From Paraflavitalea soli (GTDB lineage Bacteria; Bacteroidota; Bacteroidia; Chitinophagales; Chitinophagaceae), in contig NZ_CP032157.1 of assembly GCF_003555545.1 (NCBI RefSeq), forward strand, positions 5,026,546-5,090,545: a DNA stretch of 64,000 nucleotides. Direction: 5' to 3'. Below are positions 15,774-23,839 of the stretch, piece after piece. A program made the position numbers and the translations under genes. The notes below the pieces were generated by a model. That model had not been told where the DNA came from and did not search any database. It was given only the letters and a program-made list of their open reading frames with translations. How positions within the stretch are numbered: the stretch's first letter is position 1; each line of letters opens with the position of its first letter.

Positions 15774-18251
15774 TTATAAAAATACTTTCACTTCTGTAGC
15801 ATTCAAATGCTGGCCCTGTGTCCCGGCCTTATTTTTAGGGATGAGGAACCGGCATCTCTTTGTAGCAGGATCAAAATAATAACTGGTTTGATCCAACACT
15901 TCATCCGGATGACCGATCATCAGTTCCTTGCCATTTACAGTAATTTTTGAAGGCTGCTTATGCAAGTGAAAGGCAAGCAAGTATTCGCTGACGCTGGAAG
16001 TATAAGTACCTGCAGCCGCCGCAATGGTCAGCTTTATTTCCTTGCCCGTAGCGGTCACCTGCATATTCGTAAGGGCATTTTCTCCCTGTTGGTAATCCAG
16101 GCTCTTCCCATCATCTTCATACAAGGTAAAGTTTCCCTTGCCAGGATATATATCCAGTGTTAGTCGATCCACTTCTTTTTCACCGGTATAGTTCATCACC
16201 GGCTGTGAAGGAATGATGCTGCCTGCCTTTACAAATAGCGGCATGGTATCGAGGGGCGTTACTACATGAATGTATTGTTTGCCGGTGTAAGTTTTACCTG
16301 TCCAGTAATCGTACCAATCGCCTTGCGGCAGGTACACGGTCCTTGTTTGAGCACCCTTGGTGGTCACGGGACATACCATGATGCTTTCACCCAGCAAGTA
16401 CTGGTCGCCAATATCGTATACATTCCTATCGTCCTGATAATGCAGCACCAGCGCCCGCATCAGCGGCATACCGGTTTTGTATTGTGTCCAGGTGGTACTG
16501 TATAAATAAGGCTGCAGGTGGTAGCGCAGGGAATCATACTTTTTGAAATTGCGCAGACCATCAGCGCCATAATTCCAGGGCTCTTTATAACCGGGATGGT
16601 CCATGCCGAATACGGTAGCTATCGGACTCAGTAGTCCAAACTGGCACCAGCGTATGTACAATTCAGGATCGGCATTGTGTTCAAAACCTCCCATACAATG
16701 GGCCCAATAACCCACACCGGAAAGACCAATGTTCAATCCGGCTTTGATCACAGCCGGGAAATACTGCCACTCACTGGGCCAGTCGCCGGCAAAGATGTAA
16801 GGATAACGTTGGATACCGGCATAACCCTCACGGGTCTGGTTCAAACCGCGCACACCATTGTATTGCTGGAACTTTTCAAAAGGGGCTTTGGCGTAAGCGA
16901 TGGGAAATACATTGTGCAATTTTTGTACGGCTTTCCCGGTTGGTCCTACTTTATCGCTTTCATTGGCCAGTGCGCCAAAGGCGCTGCCTTCATCTGTCTT
17001 TAAGAATTTAGCTCCTATAGATGCTACCCGCATTACGCCATGCTGCCACCACCAGTTCACGGCATTGGAATCGAAGTAATTGACAAACTCGCCGGCATAG
17101 TCGCCTTCTTTATAGGTATAACCCAGTTGCTGGGCTGTATCGAGTAAACGTATCTGGTTGCCATTGTCGAAGCGGGGCCGCAGGTGCAGGCCTGCCATCT
17201 GGTAACCCATGGCATACAGGCTATCAAACATGGCTTTGGGATTGGTGAAGGTTTCGCGCCATTCAAAAGAGGTGGCGCCTTTGCCGCCTTTTTTTCCAAA
17301 GATGCGCCAGGTCGAATCCAGCCAAAGCAAGTCTACGGGTATGCCCATCTCTCTTAATTTCCTGGCCAGTGCTATTACATACCTGTCGGAGCTCATTTGC
17401 TCATATCCCCAGGTACCACCGGAATAAGTACCCACATGCAATCCTAAGGCAAAGCGGGGCAATAAGGGTGAGCGGCCGGTGAGGGCTGTATATTGATCCA
17501 GGATAGTGGGGAACTGGGGGCCATAGATAAAATAATAATCCATTTCACCGCCCGGTGCAGCAAACCGGTATTCGTCGTCGTGCGTGGCGCCCATGTCCCA
17601 GGAAGTGGCAAAGGAGTTATGGAAAAAGATAGCATACCCCTGTGTGCTCAGGAAGAAAGGTATGGGCGAATAATTTGCTTCCAGGATATTGTAAGCACCC
17701 ACAGCATGGGGCAGTCCTTTGCCACGCCCTACATTAAGGTTGAGTTTTTTACTGCGCTGGTTCAGAAAATCCATGCGTTCACCAAAACCAAAGAACTGCT
17801 CATCGGGCAGGCATTGTTTGGTACAGCTTACTGTATCAGCCTGGCTTTGCATGCCTCCCTGGCCTGTGGTTACTTTTTCTGAAGACAAGAGTTTCCCTGC
17901 AGCAGAATAGATATCTATACGGCCAGCTGTTTTATAAAGTCTTACCTGCAATTGAGTCGTGGTCAATAAGAAATACGCCGGCAATATTTTTACCTGCACG
18001 CTGACGGCAGGCCATTGGTATTGCACCACCATCCAGGGTTCACTGGCTTCGAAGGTCCTTGTCCAGCTACTACGGATGCGTACCATGCCCGGTGTACAAA
18101 ATTCCAGTTGCACATCTGCATTAGAAGCGGTAAAGTGGAAAGTGTTGTCTTTACGTTTAAAGCTGCCTTTGATATCGCCGATACCGGTATTGGCTGCCAG
18201 AGAGAGGGTAATACACTGAATGACCAACAATAACAAAATTCTGTTATACAT
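15774..18251 (-). CDS. Glycoside hydrolase family 31 (alpha-xylosidase/alpha-glucosidase type)
   Basis: An 825-residue exported enzyme (signal MYNRILLLLVIQCITLSLAA). The N-terminal beta-sandwich precedes a GH31 TIM barrel: GIPVDLLWLDSTWRIFGKKG, then the nucleophile segment FLKTDEGSAFG (Asp), FAGDWPSEWQYFP with the probable acid/base Asp, and GLSGVGYWAHCMGGF. A C-terminal beta domain follows (YLPQGDWYDYWTGKTYTG). GH31 enzymes remove alpha-linked glucose, xylose or galactose from chain ends. In a pectin locus the target is probably a side chain or contaminating xyloglucan; the exact sugar cannot be read. It is divergent from the DUF6250 gene across a palindromic site, suggesting shared control. 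Confidence 0.93.
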   Translation of the reverse strand: MYNRILLLLVIQCITLSLAANTGIGDIKGSFKRKDNTFHFTASNADVQLEFCTPGMVRIRSSWTRTFEASEPWMVVQYQWPAVSVQVKILPAYFLLTTTQLQVRLYKTAGRIDIYSAAGKLLSSEKVTTGQGGMQSQADTVSCTKQCLPDEQFFGFGERMDFLNQRSKKLNLNVGRGKGLPHAVGAYNILEANYSPIPFFLSTQGYAIFFHNSFATSWDMGATHDDEYRFAAPGGEMDYYFIYGPQFPTILDQYTALTGRSPLLPRFALGLHVGTYSGGTWGYEQMSSDRYVIALARKLREMGIPVDLLWLDSTWRIFGKKGGKGATSFEWRETFTNPKAMFDSLYAMGYQMAGLHLRPRFDNGNQIRLLDTAQQLGYTYKEGDYAGEFVNYFDSNAVNWWWQHGVMRVASIGAKFLKTDEGSAFGALANESDKVGPTGKAVQKLHNVFPIAYAKAPFEKFQQYNGVRGLNQTREGYAGIQRYPYIFAGDWPSEWQYFPAVIKAGLNIGLSGVGYWAHCMGGFEHNADPELYIRWCQFGLLSPIATVFGMDHPGYKEPWNYGADGLRNFKKYDSLRYHLQPYLYSTTWTQYKTGMPLMRALVLHYQDDRNVYDIGDQYLLGESIMVCPVTTKGAQTRTVYLPQGDWYDYWTGKTYTGKQYIHVVTPLDTMPLFVKAGSIIPSQPVMNYTGEKEVDRLTLDIYPGKGNFTLYEDDGKSLDYQQGENALTNMQVTATGKEIKLTIAAAAGTYTSSVSEYLLAFHLHKQPSKITVNGKELMIGHPDEVLDQTSYYFDPATKRCRFLIPKNKAGTQGQHLNATEVKVFL

Positions 18252-18316
18252 GCAATCGTTACTTTAATGAAGATACCTTAATTGGTGGTTTGCAATGTAA
18301 AAGAAGCTGAGGGTAC

Positions 18317-18342
18317 AACCATCCTGTAGCTACAGGATAGTT
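18317..18342. promoter_or_regulatory. Palindromic candidate activator site between GH31 and DUF6250 genes
   Basis: ATCCTGTAGCTACAGGAT (18321-18338) is a perfect 18-bp palindrome, and four more bases on each side pair with one mismatch. It lies about 70 bases from the GH31 start and 41 bases from the DUF6250 start. The ATCCTG half is the same word found upstream of four other pectin operons in this window. Weak -7-like boxes occur at about the same distance on each side (TACATTGC at 18292-18299 on the minus strand, TAACTTAC at 18359-18366 on the plus strand). Confidence 0.6.
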
Positions 18343-18382
18343 GACAACACAGATATGGTAACTTACCCTACTTGTATCCTGT

Positions 18383-19105
18383 ATGAAACGATCCTTTCTT
18401 TTTTGTTGTTTGCTATGGAGTTTGCTGCCCGTTCTTGCGCAGGAGGCCACAGGTGGCATGCAGGTGCAGCATCTCCTTACCTTCAAAAAGAAAACATTAC
18501 TCTTTCAGGATGATTTCAGCAAAGGACTGGATACGACTGCCTGGAGATCGGAAATAGATACCCAGGGTACTTCTTCCGTTTATGTACGGCAGGGGCAACT
18601 GGTGCTGGATATCAAAGGAGGTGTAACCACCTGGCTGAACAAGCCCTTACAAGGGAATATCTTAATAGAATATAATCGTACGGTATTGCTGGATGGCGGG
18701 ATGCATGACCGGGTATCTGACCTGAACCAATTCTGGATGGCAACAGATCCACGGAATGCTAACCTGTTTACGCGGACGGGTGTATTTGAATCCTATGATT
18801 CGTTGCAGCTGTATTATGCAGGTGTGGGCGGCAATACAAACACCACCACCCGTTTTCGCAAATATCATGGTGACGGGCAAAAACCATTGGTACAGGAGTA
18901 CCTGGACAAAGCGCACTTGCTACAGCCCAACAAAACCTACCATATACAAACCATTGTATACAATGGCATCACGCAGTTTATAGTAGACGGTATTCCTTAC
19001 TTCACCTACAAAGATGCCGCGCCATTGACCAGCGGATATTTTGGTTTTCGCTCCACGGGGTCGAGGCAGGTGATTAATGAGGTTAAAGTGTATAGGATTG
19101 AATGA
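18383..19105 (+). CDS. Exported DUF6250-type protein (concanavalin-like fold expected)
   Basis: A 240-residue protein with signal peptide MKRSFLFCCLLWSLLPVLAQ. The body reads TLLFQDDFSKGLDTTAWRSE, then VLLDGGMHDRVSDLNQFWMA, GVFESYDSLQLYYAGVGGN and SGYFGFRSTGSRQVINEVKV, a pattern I associate with DUF6250, a jelly-roll domain common next to rhamnogalacturonan-degrading enzymes in Bacteroidota. The family number is recalled, not searched. Conserved Asp, His and Tyr residues in the middle could form an active site, but no activity can be claimed. It is the only plus-strand gene in the pectin region and shares a palindromic control site with GH31. Confidence 0.75.
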   Translation: MKRSFLFCCLLWSLLPVLAQEATGGMQVQHLLTFKKKTLLFQDDFSKGLDTTAWRSEIDTQGTSSVYVRQGQLVLDIKGGVTTWLNKPLQGNILIEYNRTVLLDGGMHDRVSDLNQFWMATDPRNANLFTRTGVFESYDSLQLYYAGVGGNTNTTTRFRKYHGDGQKPLVQEYLDKAHLLQPNKTYHIQTIVYNGITQFIVDGIPYFTYKDAAPLTSGYFGFRSTGSRQVINEVKVYRIE

Positions 19106-19113
19106 TTTTTTTC

Positions 19114-19167
19114 AGGGTGAGTCACCCTGCTGGGCGGCCTTTGCAGCGCTGCAGGGTGGTCCACCCT
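19114..19167. terminator. Large inverted repeat between convergent genes
   Basis: AGGGTGAGTCACCCTGC (19114-19130) pairs with GCAGGGTGGTCCACCCT (19151-19167) at 15 of 17 positions around a 20-base loop; each arm is itself a near-palindrome. It sits between the converging DUF6250 and sulfatase genes and probably stops transcription from both sides. Its words (GGGTGA, CCACCC) resemble the hairpins at 20703 and 51865. Confidence 0.75.
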
Positions 19168-19176
19168 TTACCACCT

Positions 19177-20604
19177 TTAGGGTTTTACTTCCCCCACCAG
19201 CACTGGCCAGTTGGGATCGGATACGTGAGCCTGCTGCATATAGGTAGCAATTTGCTTCACCACCTCCGGATGATCAGCAGCTATATTCTTCTGCTCGGCA
19301 GGATCATTTTTGAGGTCATATAATTCAATCGGGCCATCTTTTACAGTTGATACATTCAGTCTCACCCCTTTCCAGTCGCCCCAACGCACAGCCTGCTTTC
19401 CACCTTGTTCATGAAACTCCCAATAGAAGTATTCATGGGATGGCTGCGGCTGACCGGTTAGCGCAGGCACAATGGAAATGCCATCGATGTTTTTCCATAC
19501 CAGGATATTGGCCAGTTGCTGAAAAGTAGGGAAGAGGTCCCACCAGGCGGCAGGCTGATCATTGGTCACCCCTGCTTTGATGGTCCCTTTCCAGTTGGCA
19601 ATAAAGGGCACACGGATACCTCCTTCATACATATCGCGTTTGATACCGCGGAAGCCGCCATTGCCATTGAAGAATTTGGGATCGCCGCCGTCTTCGCGGT
19701 GCGGACCATTGTCACTGGTGAAGATAATAAGGGTATTATCGGCCAGGCCATTTTGCTGTACATAGTGGTATACTTCTCCCACATACCTGTCGAGCCTGCT
19801 GACCATGGCGGCAAAGGCTGCATGGGGATAAGGCTCAAAGCGTCCTTTGATGGGACCGGTTGGTACAGGTAAAGACTGTTCGTTGAACAATTTTACATAG
19901 CGCTGGTATACGCTGTCGCGCGGTACATCCAGGTCGCCATGAGGCAAGGTATAAGGTAGGAAAAGAAAGAAAGGTTTACGCTTGTTCTGTTGCAGGAAGT
20001 CCATGGCAGCGGCATGTATCTTATCGCCGGAATACATCACATCGCCGGTGCGGTTGGCGGGAAATTCAACACGCCGGTCATTGTCCCACAGGTGATCCGG
20101 GTAATAGTTGTGTGCTTCGGACTGACAGTTGTAACCATAGAAACGATCGATACCCTGCTTCAGGGGTTCTCCGGTAGAACCGGGATAACCCATACCCCAT
20201 TTACCAAAGGCGCCGGTTACATATCCTGCCTTTTTCAATACCTCGGCTATTGTGAGGGAAGAGTCGGGCAAAGGAAACTGGCCTTCGGGTTGAAAACCCC
20301 GGTTACCACGAATGGGTGTATGACCGGTGTGCTGGCCTGTCATAAGGCTGGCGCGGGAAGGGGCGCATACGGTAGTGCCGGAATAAAATTGGGTGAACCG
20401 CATACCAGTAGCAGCCAGTTGATCAATATTGGGTGTGGTCGTTTTCTGTTGGCCATAACATCCTACATCGCCATGGCCCAGGTCATCTGCCACGATCAAA
20501 ATTATATTGGGCTGCCGGTTGCGGGTATTTTTTTGCTGAGCTTGTGTGATTCCGGAATTTGCGAGAAGTATGGGTAAAAGCAGCGCAGGAACAAGATGTT
20601 TCAT
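19177..20604 (-). CDS. Exported sulfatase (family S1)
   Basis: A 475-residue sulfatase with a signal peptide (MKHLVPALLLPILLANSGIT). Metal ligands are in NIILIVADDLGHGDVGCYG (Asp 40 and 41) and the formylglycine cysteine is Cys80 in CAPSRASLMTGQHTGH, the C-x-P-S-R signature. Later motifs include GAFGKWGMG, FTSDNGPHREDGGDPK and GIRVPFIANWKG. It hydrolyses sulfate esters, most likely on a sugar; it needs a formylglycine-generating enzyme, which is not in the window. Host glycans or algal polysaccharides are typical substrates; plant pectin is not usually sulfated, so its link to the pectin genes is uncertain. A terminator hairpin separates it from the upstream outer-membrane protein gene. Confidence 0.94.
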   Translation of the reverse strand: MKHLVPALLLPILLANSGITQAQQKNTRNRQPNIILIVADDLGHGDVGCYGQQKTTTPNIDQLAATGMRFTQFYSGTTVCAPSRASLMTGQHTGHTPIRGNRGFQPEGQFPLPDSSLTIAEVLKKAGYVTGAFGKWGMGYPGSTGEPLKQGIDRFYGYNCQSEAHNYYPDHLWDNDRRVEFPANRTGDVMYSGDKIHAAAMDFLQQNKRKPFFLFLPYTLPHGDLDVPRDSVYQRYVKLFNEQSLPVPTGPIKGRFEPYPHAAFAAMVSRLDRYVGEVYHYVQQNGLADNTLIIFTSDNGPHREDGGDPKFFNGNGGFRGIKRDMYEGGIRVPFIANWKGTIKAGVTNDQPAAWWDLFPTFQQLANILVWKNIDGISIVPALTGQPQPSHEYFYWEFHEQGGKQAVRWGDWKGVRLNVSTVKDGPIELYDLKNDPAEQKNIAADHPEVVKQIATYMQQAHVSDPNWPVLVGEVKP

Positions 20605-20637
20605 GAGTTTCAGTTAAACCATCTGCAATATAAAAGA

Positions 20638-20665
20638 AAACCTGGTAGCATCAGCCACCAGGTTT
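20638..20665 (-). terminator. Rho-independent terminator after the outer-membrane protein gene
   Basis: Perfect 9-bp stem AAACCTGGT (20638-20646) and ACCAGGTTT (20657-20665) with a 10-base loop. Read on the minus strand it is followed by TTTTCTTTT. It should end transcripts from the gene at 20740-23628. Confidence 0.85.
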
Positions 20666-20702
20666 GTCTTGTTATAATTCATGCACTTTAAAAACGTGTG
20701 TC

Positions 20703-20733
20703 GGGTGAGCCGCCTTTAGAAGGCGACCCACCC
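20703..20733. repeat. GGGTGAGCCGCC palindromic repeat, copy 1
   Basis: GGGTGAGCCGCCTT (20703-20716) pairs with AAGGCGACCCACCC (20720-20733) at 12 of 14 positions across a three-base loop. The same palindrome, with one extra base per arm, occurs at 51865-51895, so this is a dispersed element; here it lies seven bases after the outer-membrane protein gene and may add to termination. Confidence 0.75.
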
Positions 20734-20739
20734 TCCCTG

Positions 20740-23628
20740 TTAAAAACGTCGGTTGCCGCCTCCATTTCCACCACCACCCTGTCTTTGCATACCACCCCCA
20801 TTGCCCCTGTTCTGGCCTCCATTTTTCCTGCCGCCAAAACGGTTGAGGTTATACATAAAGGTAACCAGGAAATACCGGCGCAGGGTTTCTGTGAAAGTAT
20901 CCTCGATGTAATTGGGATCGATGGTGCGGTCAATATTCTTATTCTGGTTCATGATGTCTACTACACTAAAGCGCAGCTCACCATTCCGCTTTTTAAACAT
21001 TACCCAGGCTATGCTGGCATTCCACAAAGGAATGGGCTGGTTAAATCCATCTGCGCGCCCGCTGTTCACATAATAATCAAAATCACTGCTCAGCATAAAA
21101 CGCTTCAGGAAAGTATAGGTTATATCCAGTGAATAATTGTGGTTGAAATACCGGTTGTTGGCATTTTCCTGCAGATCAAATTTGGCGTCATTGTAATTGA
21201 AATTGGCGCTGGCGCCCACGTCGAGCTTATCGGGAATATTGTAATCGTACCGGATGCGCTGCCCCAGCCCGATGGTCTTGTTGAAACCAATAACTCCTTG
21301 CTGCTGGTTGATATCGCGGTTATAACGAACGCTGCTGGTAAGGTTCACATTCATGGGGCTGCGCTTACCGGTGGTTACTTTGACCAGGGGAATGCCTACT
21401 GTTCCGGAAAACGACATGTTCCAGGAGCCATTCAGGTTCACCGGACGGATCAATTGGGTAGTGCCACCTATCTTCTCCATGCTGTTCACGATCTTGTTGC
21501 TAATCACGGATGCATTGAGGTTCATGTTGAAGAACAGGAAATTGGAAACATTAAAGGTGTTATAACTGGCGTTGAAGTTATTGGTAAACTCCTGCTTCAG
21601 GTTGGGGTTACCGGTGCGGTATACCAGCTGGTTGCTTTGGTCTACCACATCCTGCAACTGGCTGATGCTGGGCGCACGGGTACTACCACGGTAACCAAAG
21701 CGGATACTTTTGCGGGTACCCAGGTTATAATTAAAGTTGGCATTGGGGAAGAAGTTGGTATACCGCTGGCTCATGGTACTGTCCTTGCCTGTCATAGCGC
21801 GGTGGCTCATGTTCTTCAGTGTGGCAAACTGTACAGCGCCGCCCAACTGGAAATCATATTTCAGCTTTTTCACCCGGAAGTTGGTCCCCACCCTGCTGGA
21901 GATAAAGGTGTTCTCGAAATAATTGGTCTGGTTCTTATTCACACTGTCGTAGGCCCCGGTATTCTGTGCATAATCAAACACTTTCCGGTCGCTGGTGCTT
22001 TCATTGACGGTATAAGCATAATTCAATTCCAGTATCTTGCCTTCCCCCAGCATTTCAGTGAGGGAAGAGCTCACCGTATTGTTGAAGGAATTGGTGAGCT
22101 GTTCATTGTGCTGCCGTTGATCCCTGGTACGGCTCAATGTACTATCGGGATTATAATAATTATAAGGAGAAGTATTGTAACCATCTCCTTCGCTGTCATT
22201 TACCGCAGTATTCCAGCCGATGGTAAAGGTCCTGCCTAATTTCTTAAACCGGTGACGGAACAATAGGTTATTGCTAAAGCTAACTCCATCACGCTGGTTG
22301 GTCCTTGAGCTGATTCCTTCAATCGCTTTGTAATTGTATTTGGGCGTGCGGGCAATAGTCAATATGGAATCAAAACTTTCGGACTCTGACTGCTGGATAG
22401 TGATATTGGGGGTAAGCAGGATAGAGTTCATGCTATCAATGGCATACTCCCAGCGAAAGCCAAACCGGTGATTGAGGTTATCATTCCTTTGGTAGGATTG
22501 TTCATCACTGAGGGAAGTGGAATCATTGCTAAACAGGTTCTGACGCAAGCTCTTGCTGCGATTGATAGTACTGGTTTTGGATACAAAGTAATTGGCATTG
22601 AACTCCATTTTTTTGCCCCAGTTGTCGCGGTAGTTCACCCCGGCATTCCAGGATTTGGTATTGCCATTGCCGGCACTGCCGCCGCCACCTCCGCCGCCAC
22701 CGCGGCCACCTCTTCCGCCACCTCCACCGCCGCCACTAAAGCCACCCATTCCTCCCATAGAGCTAACAACATCACTGGCGGAAAAGCCCAGCCGGTTAAG
22801 GTTGTTGGCTCCACCCACAATGGATATACGCTGATCTTCATTGAACATATTCATGGACAGGTTGCCGGTATAGCGATCACTACTGCCGCCGCCTACGGTG
22901 GTACGGCCAAACAAACCTTTGCGCCTGTCTTTCTTCAATTTAATATTAATGGTACGCTGGCGGCTGCCATCATCAATTTTTGTAAACTTGGCCTGATCGC
23001 TCATGTCGTCAAACACCTGTATACTTTCCACCATCTCGGCCGTAAGGTTCTTGGTGGCCAGCTTGGGGTCGTTGCCGAAGAATTCTTTACCGTCCACATA
23101 TATCTTGGGAATGTTCTCACCCTGAGAGGTTACGTTGCCATCTTTATCTACCTCTACGCCGGGCAGTTTTTTCAGGAGATCCTCCACCGTGGCATTGGGC
23201 TTTGTTTTGAAAGCGCTGGCCCTGAACTCTACGGTGTCTTTCTTGATGGTAATGGGTGGCGCCGTTACAAACACCGTAGTCATGAGGCTGGTATCGGTAC
23301 GCAGCTTTACCGTATCCAGGTTAATATCCGGTTTAGCAGCTGTAATATCAATAGAACGCATGAAGTTGCCATAGCCGGTAAAGCTGATACCAAGTAAGTA
23401 AGAACCTCCGGGAATGTTTTTGATCTCAAAAGCGCCTGTTTTATCGGCTACAGAAAAGCCAACAGCAGAAGAGTCTTCCTTGCTCATCACCGTGATAGTA
23501 GCATCGGGCAAGGGCAGGTTATTCAACACATCCACTACTTTACCTTTAATACTGCCAGCTACTTTTTGTTGGGCAAAAAGGCTATGACCTGTCAGTAATA
23601 CCAATAGGGCCAGGGTAAATAATTTCAT
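20740..23628 (-). CDS. TonB-dependent-receptor-like outer-membrane beta-barrel protein
   Basis: A 962-residue outer-membrane protein with signal peptide MKLFTLALLVLLTGHSLFAQ. A carboxypeptidase-regulatory-like domain (GSIKGKVVDVLNNLPLPDAT) is followed by a plug-like region (ATVEDLLKKLPGVEVDKDGN, IPKIYVDGKEFFGNDPK) and a long barrel of the outer-membrane beta-barrel family 3 type. Two glycine-rich stretches are unusual: an internal one near residues 295-325 (DNA 22660-22750) and a C-terminal tail (GGQNRGNGGGMQRQGGGGNG). It has no SusD partner, so it is not a standard SusC. The ligand is unknown. Transcription seems to end at the hairpin at 20638-20665. Confidence 0.9.
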   Translation of the reverse strand: MKLFTLALLVLLTGHSLFAQQKVAGSIKGKVVDVLNNLPLPDATITVMSKEDSSAVGFSVADKTGAFEIKNIPGGSYLLGISFTGYGNFMRSIDITAAKPDINLDTVKLRTDTSLMTTVFVTAPPITIKKDTVEFRASAFKTKPNATVEDLLKKLPGVEVDKDGNVTSQGENIPKIYVDGKEFFGNDPKLATKNLTAEMVESIQVFDDMSDQAKFTKIDDGSRQRTINIKLKKDRRKGLFGRTTVGGGSSDRYTGNLSMNMFNEDQRISIVGGANNLNRLGFSASDVVSSMGGMGGFSGGGGGGGRGGRGGGGGGGGSAGNGNTKSWNAGVNYRDNWGKKMEFNANYFVSKTSTINRSKSLRQNLFSNDSTSLSDEQSYQRNDNLNHRFGFRWEYAIDSMNSILLTPNITIQQSESESFDSILTIARTPKYNYKAIEGISSRTNQRDGVSFSNNLLFRHRFKKLGRTFTIGWNTAVNDSEGDGYNTSPYNYYNPDSTLSRTRDQRQHNEQLTNSFNNTVSSSLTEMLGEGKILELNYAYTVNESTSDRKVFDYAQNTGAYDSVNKNQTNYFENTFISSRVGTNFRVKKLKYDFQLGGAVQFATLKNMSHRAMTGKDSTMSQRYTNFFPNANFNYNLGTRKSIRFGYRGSTRAPSISQLQDVVDQSNQLVYRTGNPNLKQEFTNNFNASYNTFNVSNFLFFNMNLNASVISNKIVNSMEKIGGTTQLIRPVNLNGSWNMSFSGTVGIPLVKVTTGKRSPMNVNLTSSVRYNRDINQQQGVIGFNKTIGLGQRIRYDYNIPDKLDVGASANFNYNDAKFDLQENANNRYFNHNYSLDITYTFLKRFMLSSDFDYYVNSGRADGFNQPIPLWNASIAWVMFKKRNGELRFSVVDIMNQNKNIDRTIDPNYIEDTFTETLRRYFLVTFMYNLNRFGGRKNGGQNRGNGGGMQRQGGGGNGGGNRRF

Positions 23629-23839
23629 GCGTTGATTTTGGGATGTGTGTCATTCATTGGACGACACCCCTTTTCAAAACCAGCAGGGGGAAGCTGATTT
23701 TTTTGCGCATGGGCATTTTAAAGCCAATACTCTTTCAGGGCATCTTTCCTGCCACCCGGTAAGACTGGCTAATTGGCCACAGGTTTAATAAGATGGTAAA
23801 TAATCAACCATATGGGCCCTAGGCACTGATAATCACCGT

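Noticed and set aside
21139-22239. Long open frames on the plus strand opposite the outer-membrane protein gene (also 22468-23397)
   Set aside because: They lie fully antisense to a well-supported protein, have no signal or domain pattern and reflect its codon use.
22660-22750. Repetitive GC-rich stretch resembling a satellite or CRISPR
   Set aside because: It codes in frame for a glycine-rich segment of the outer-membrane protein; no regular spacers exist.
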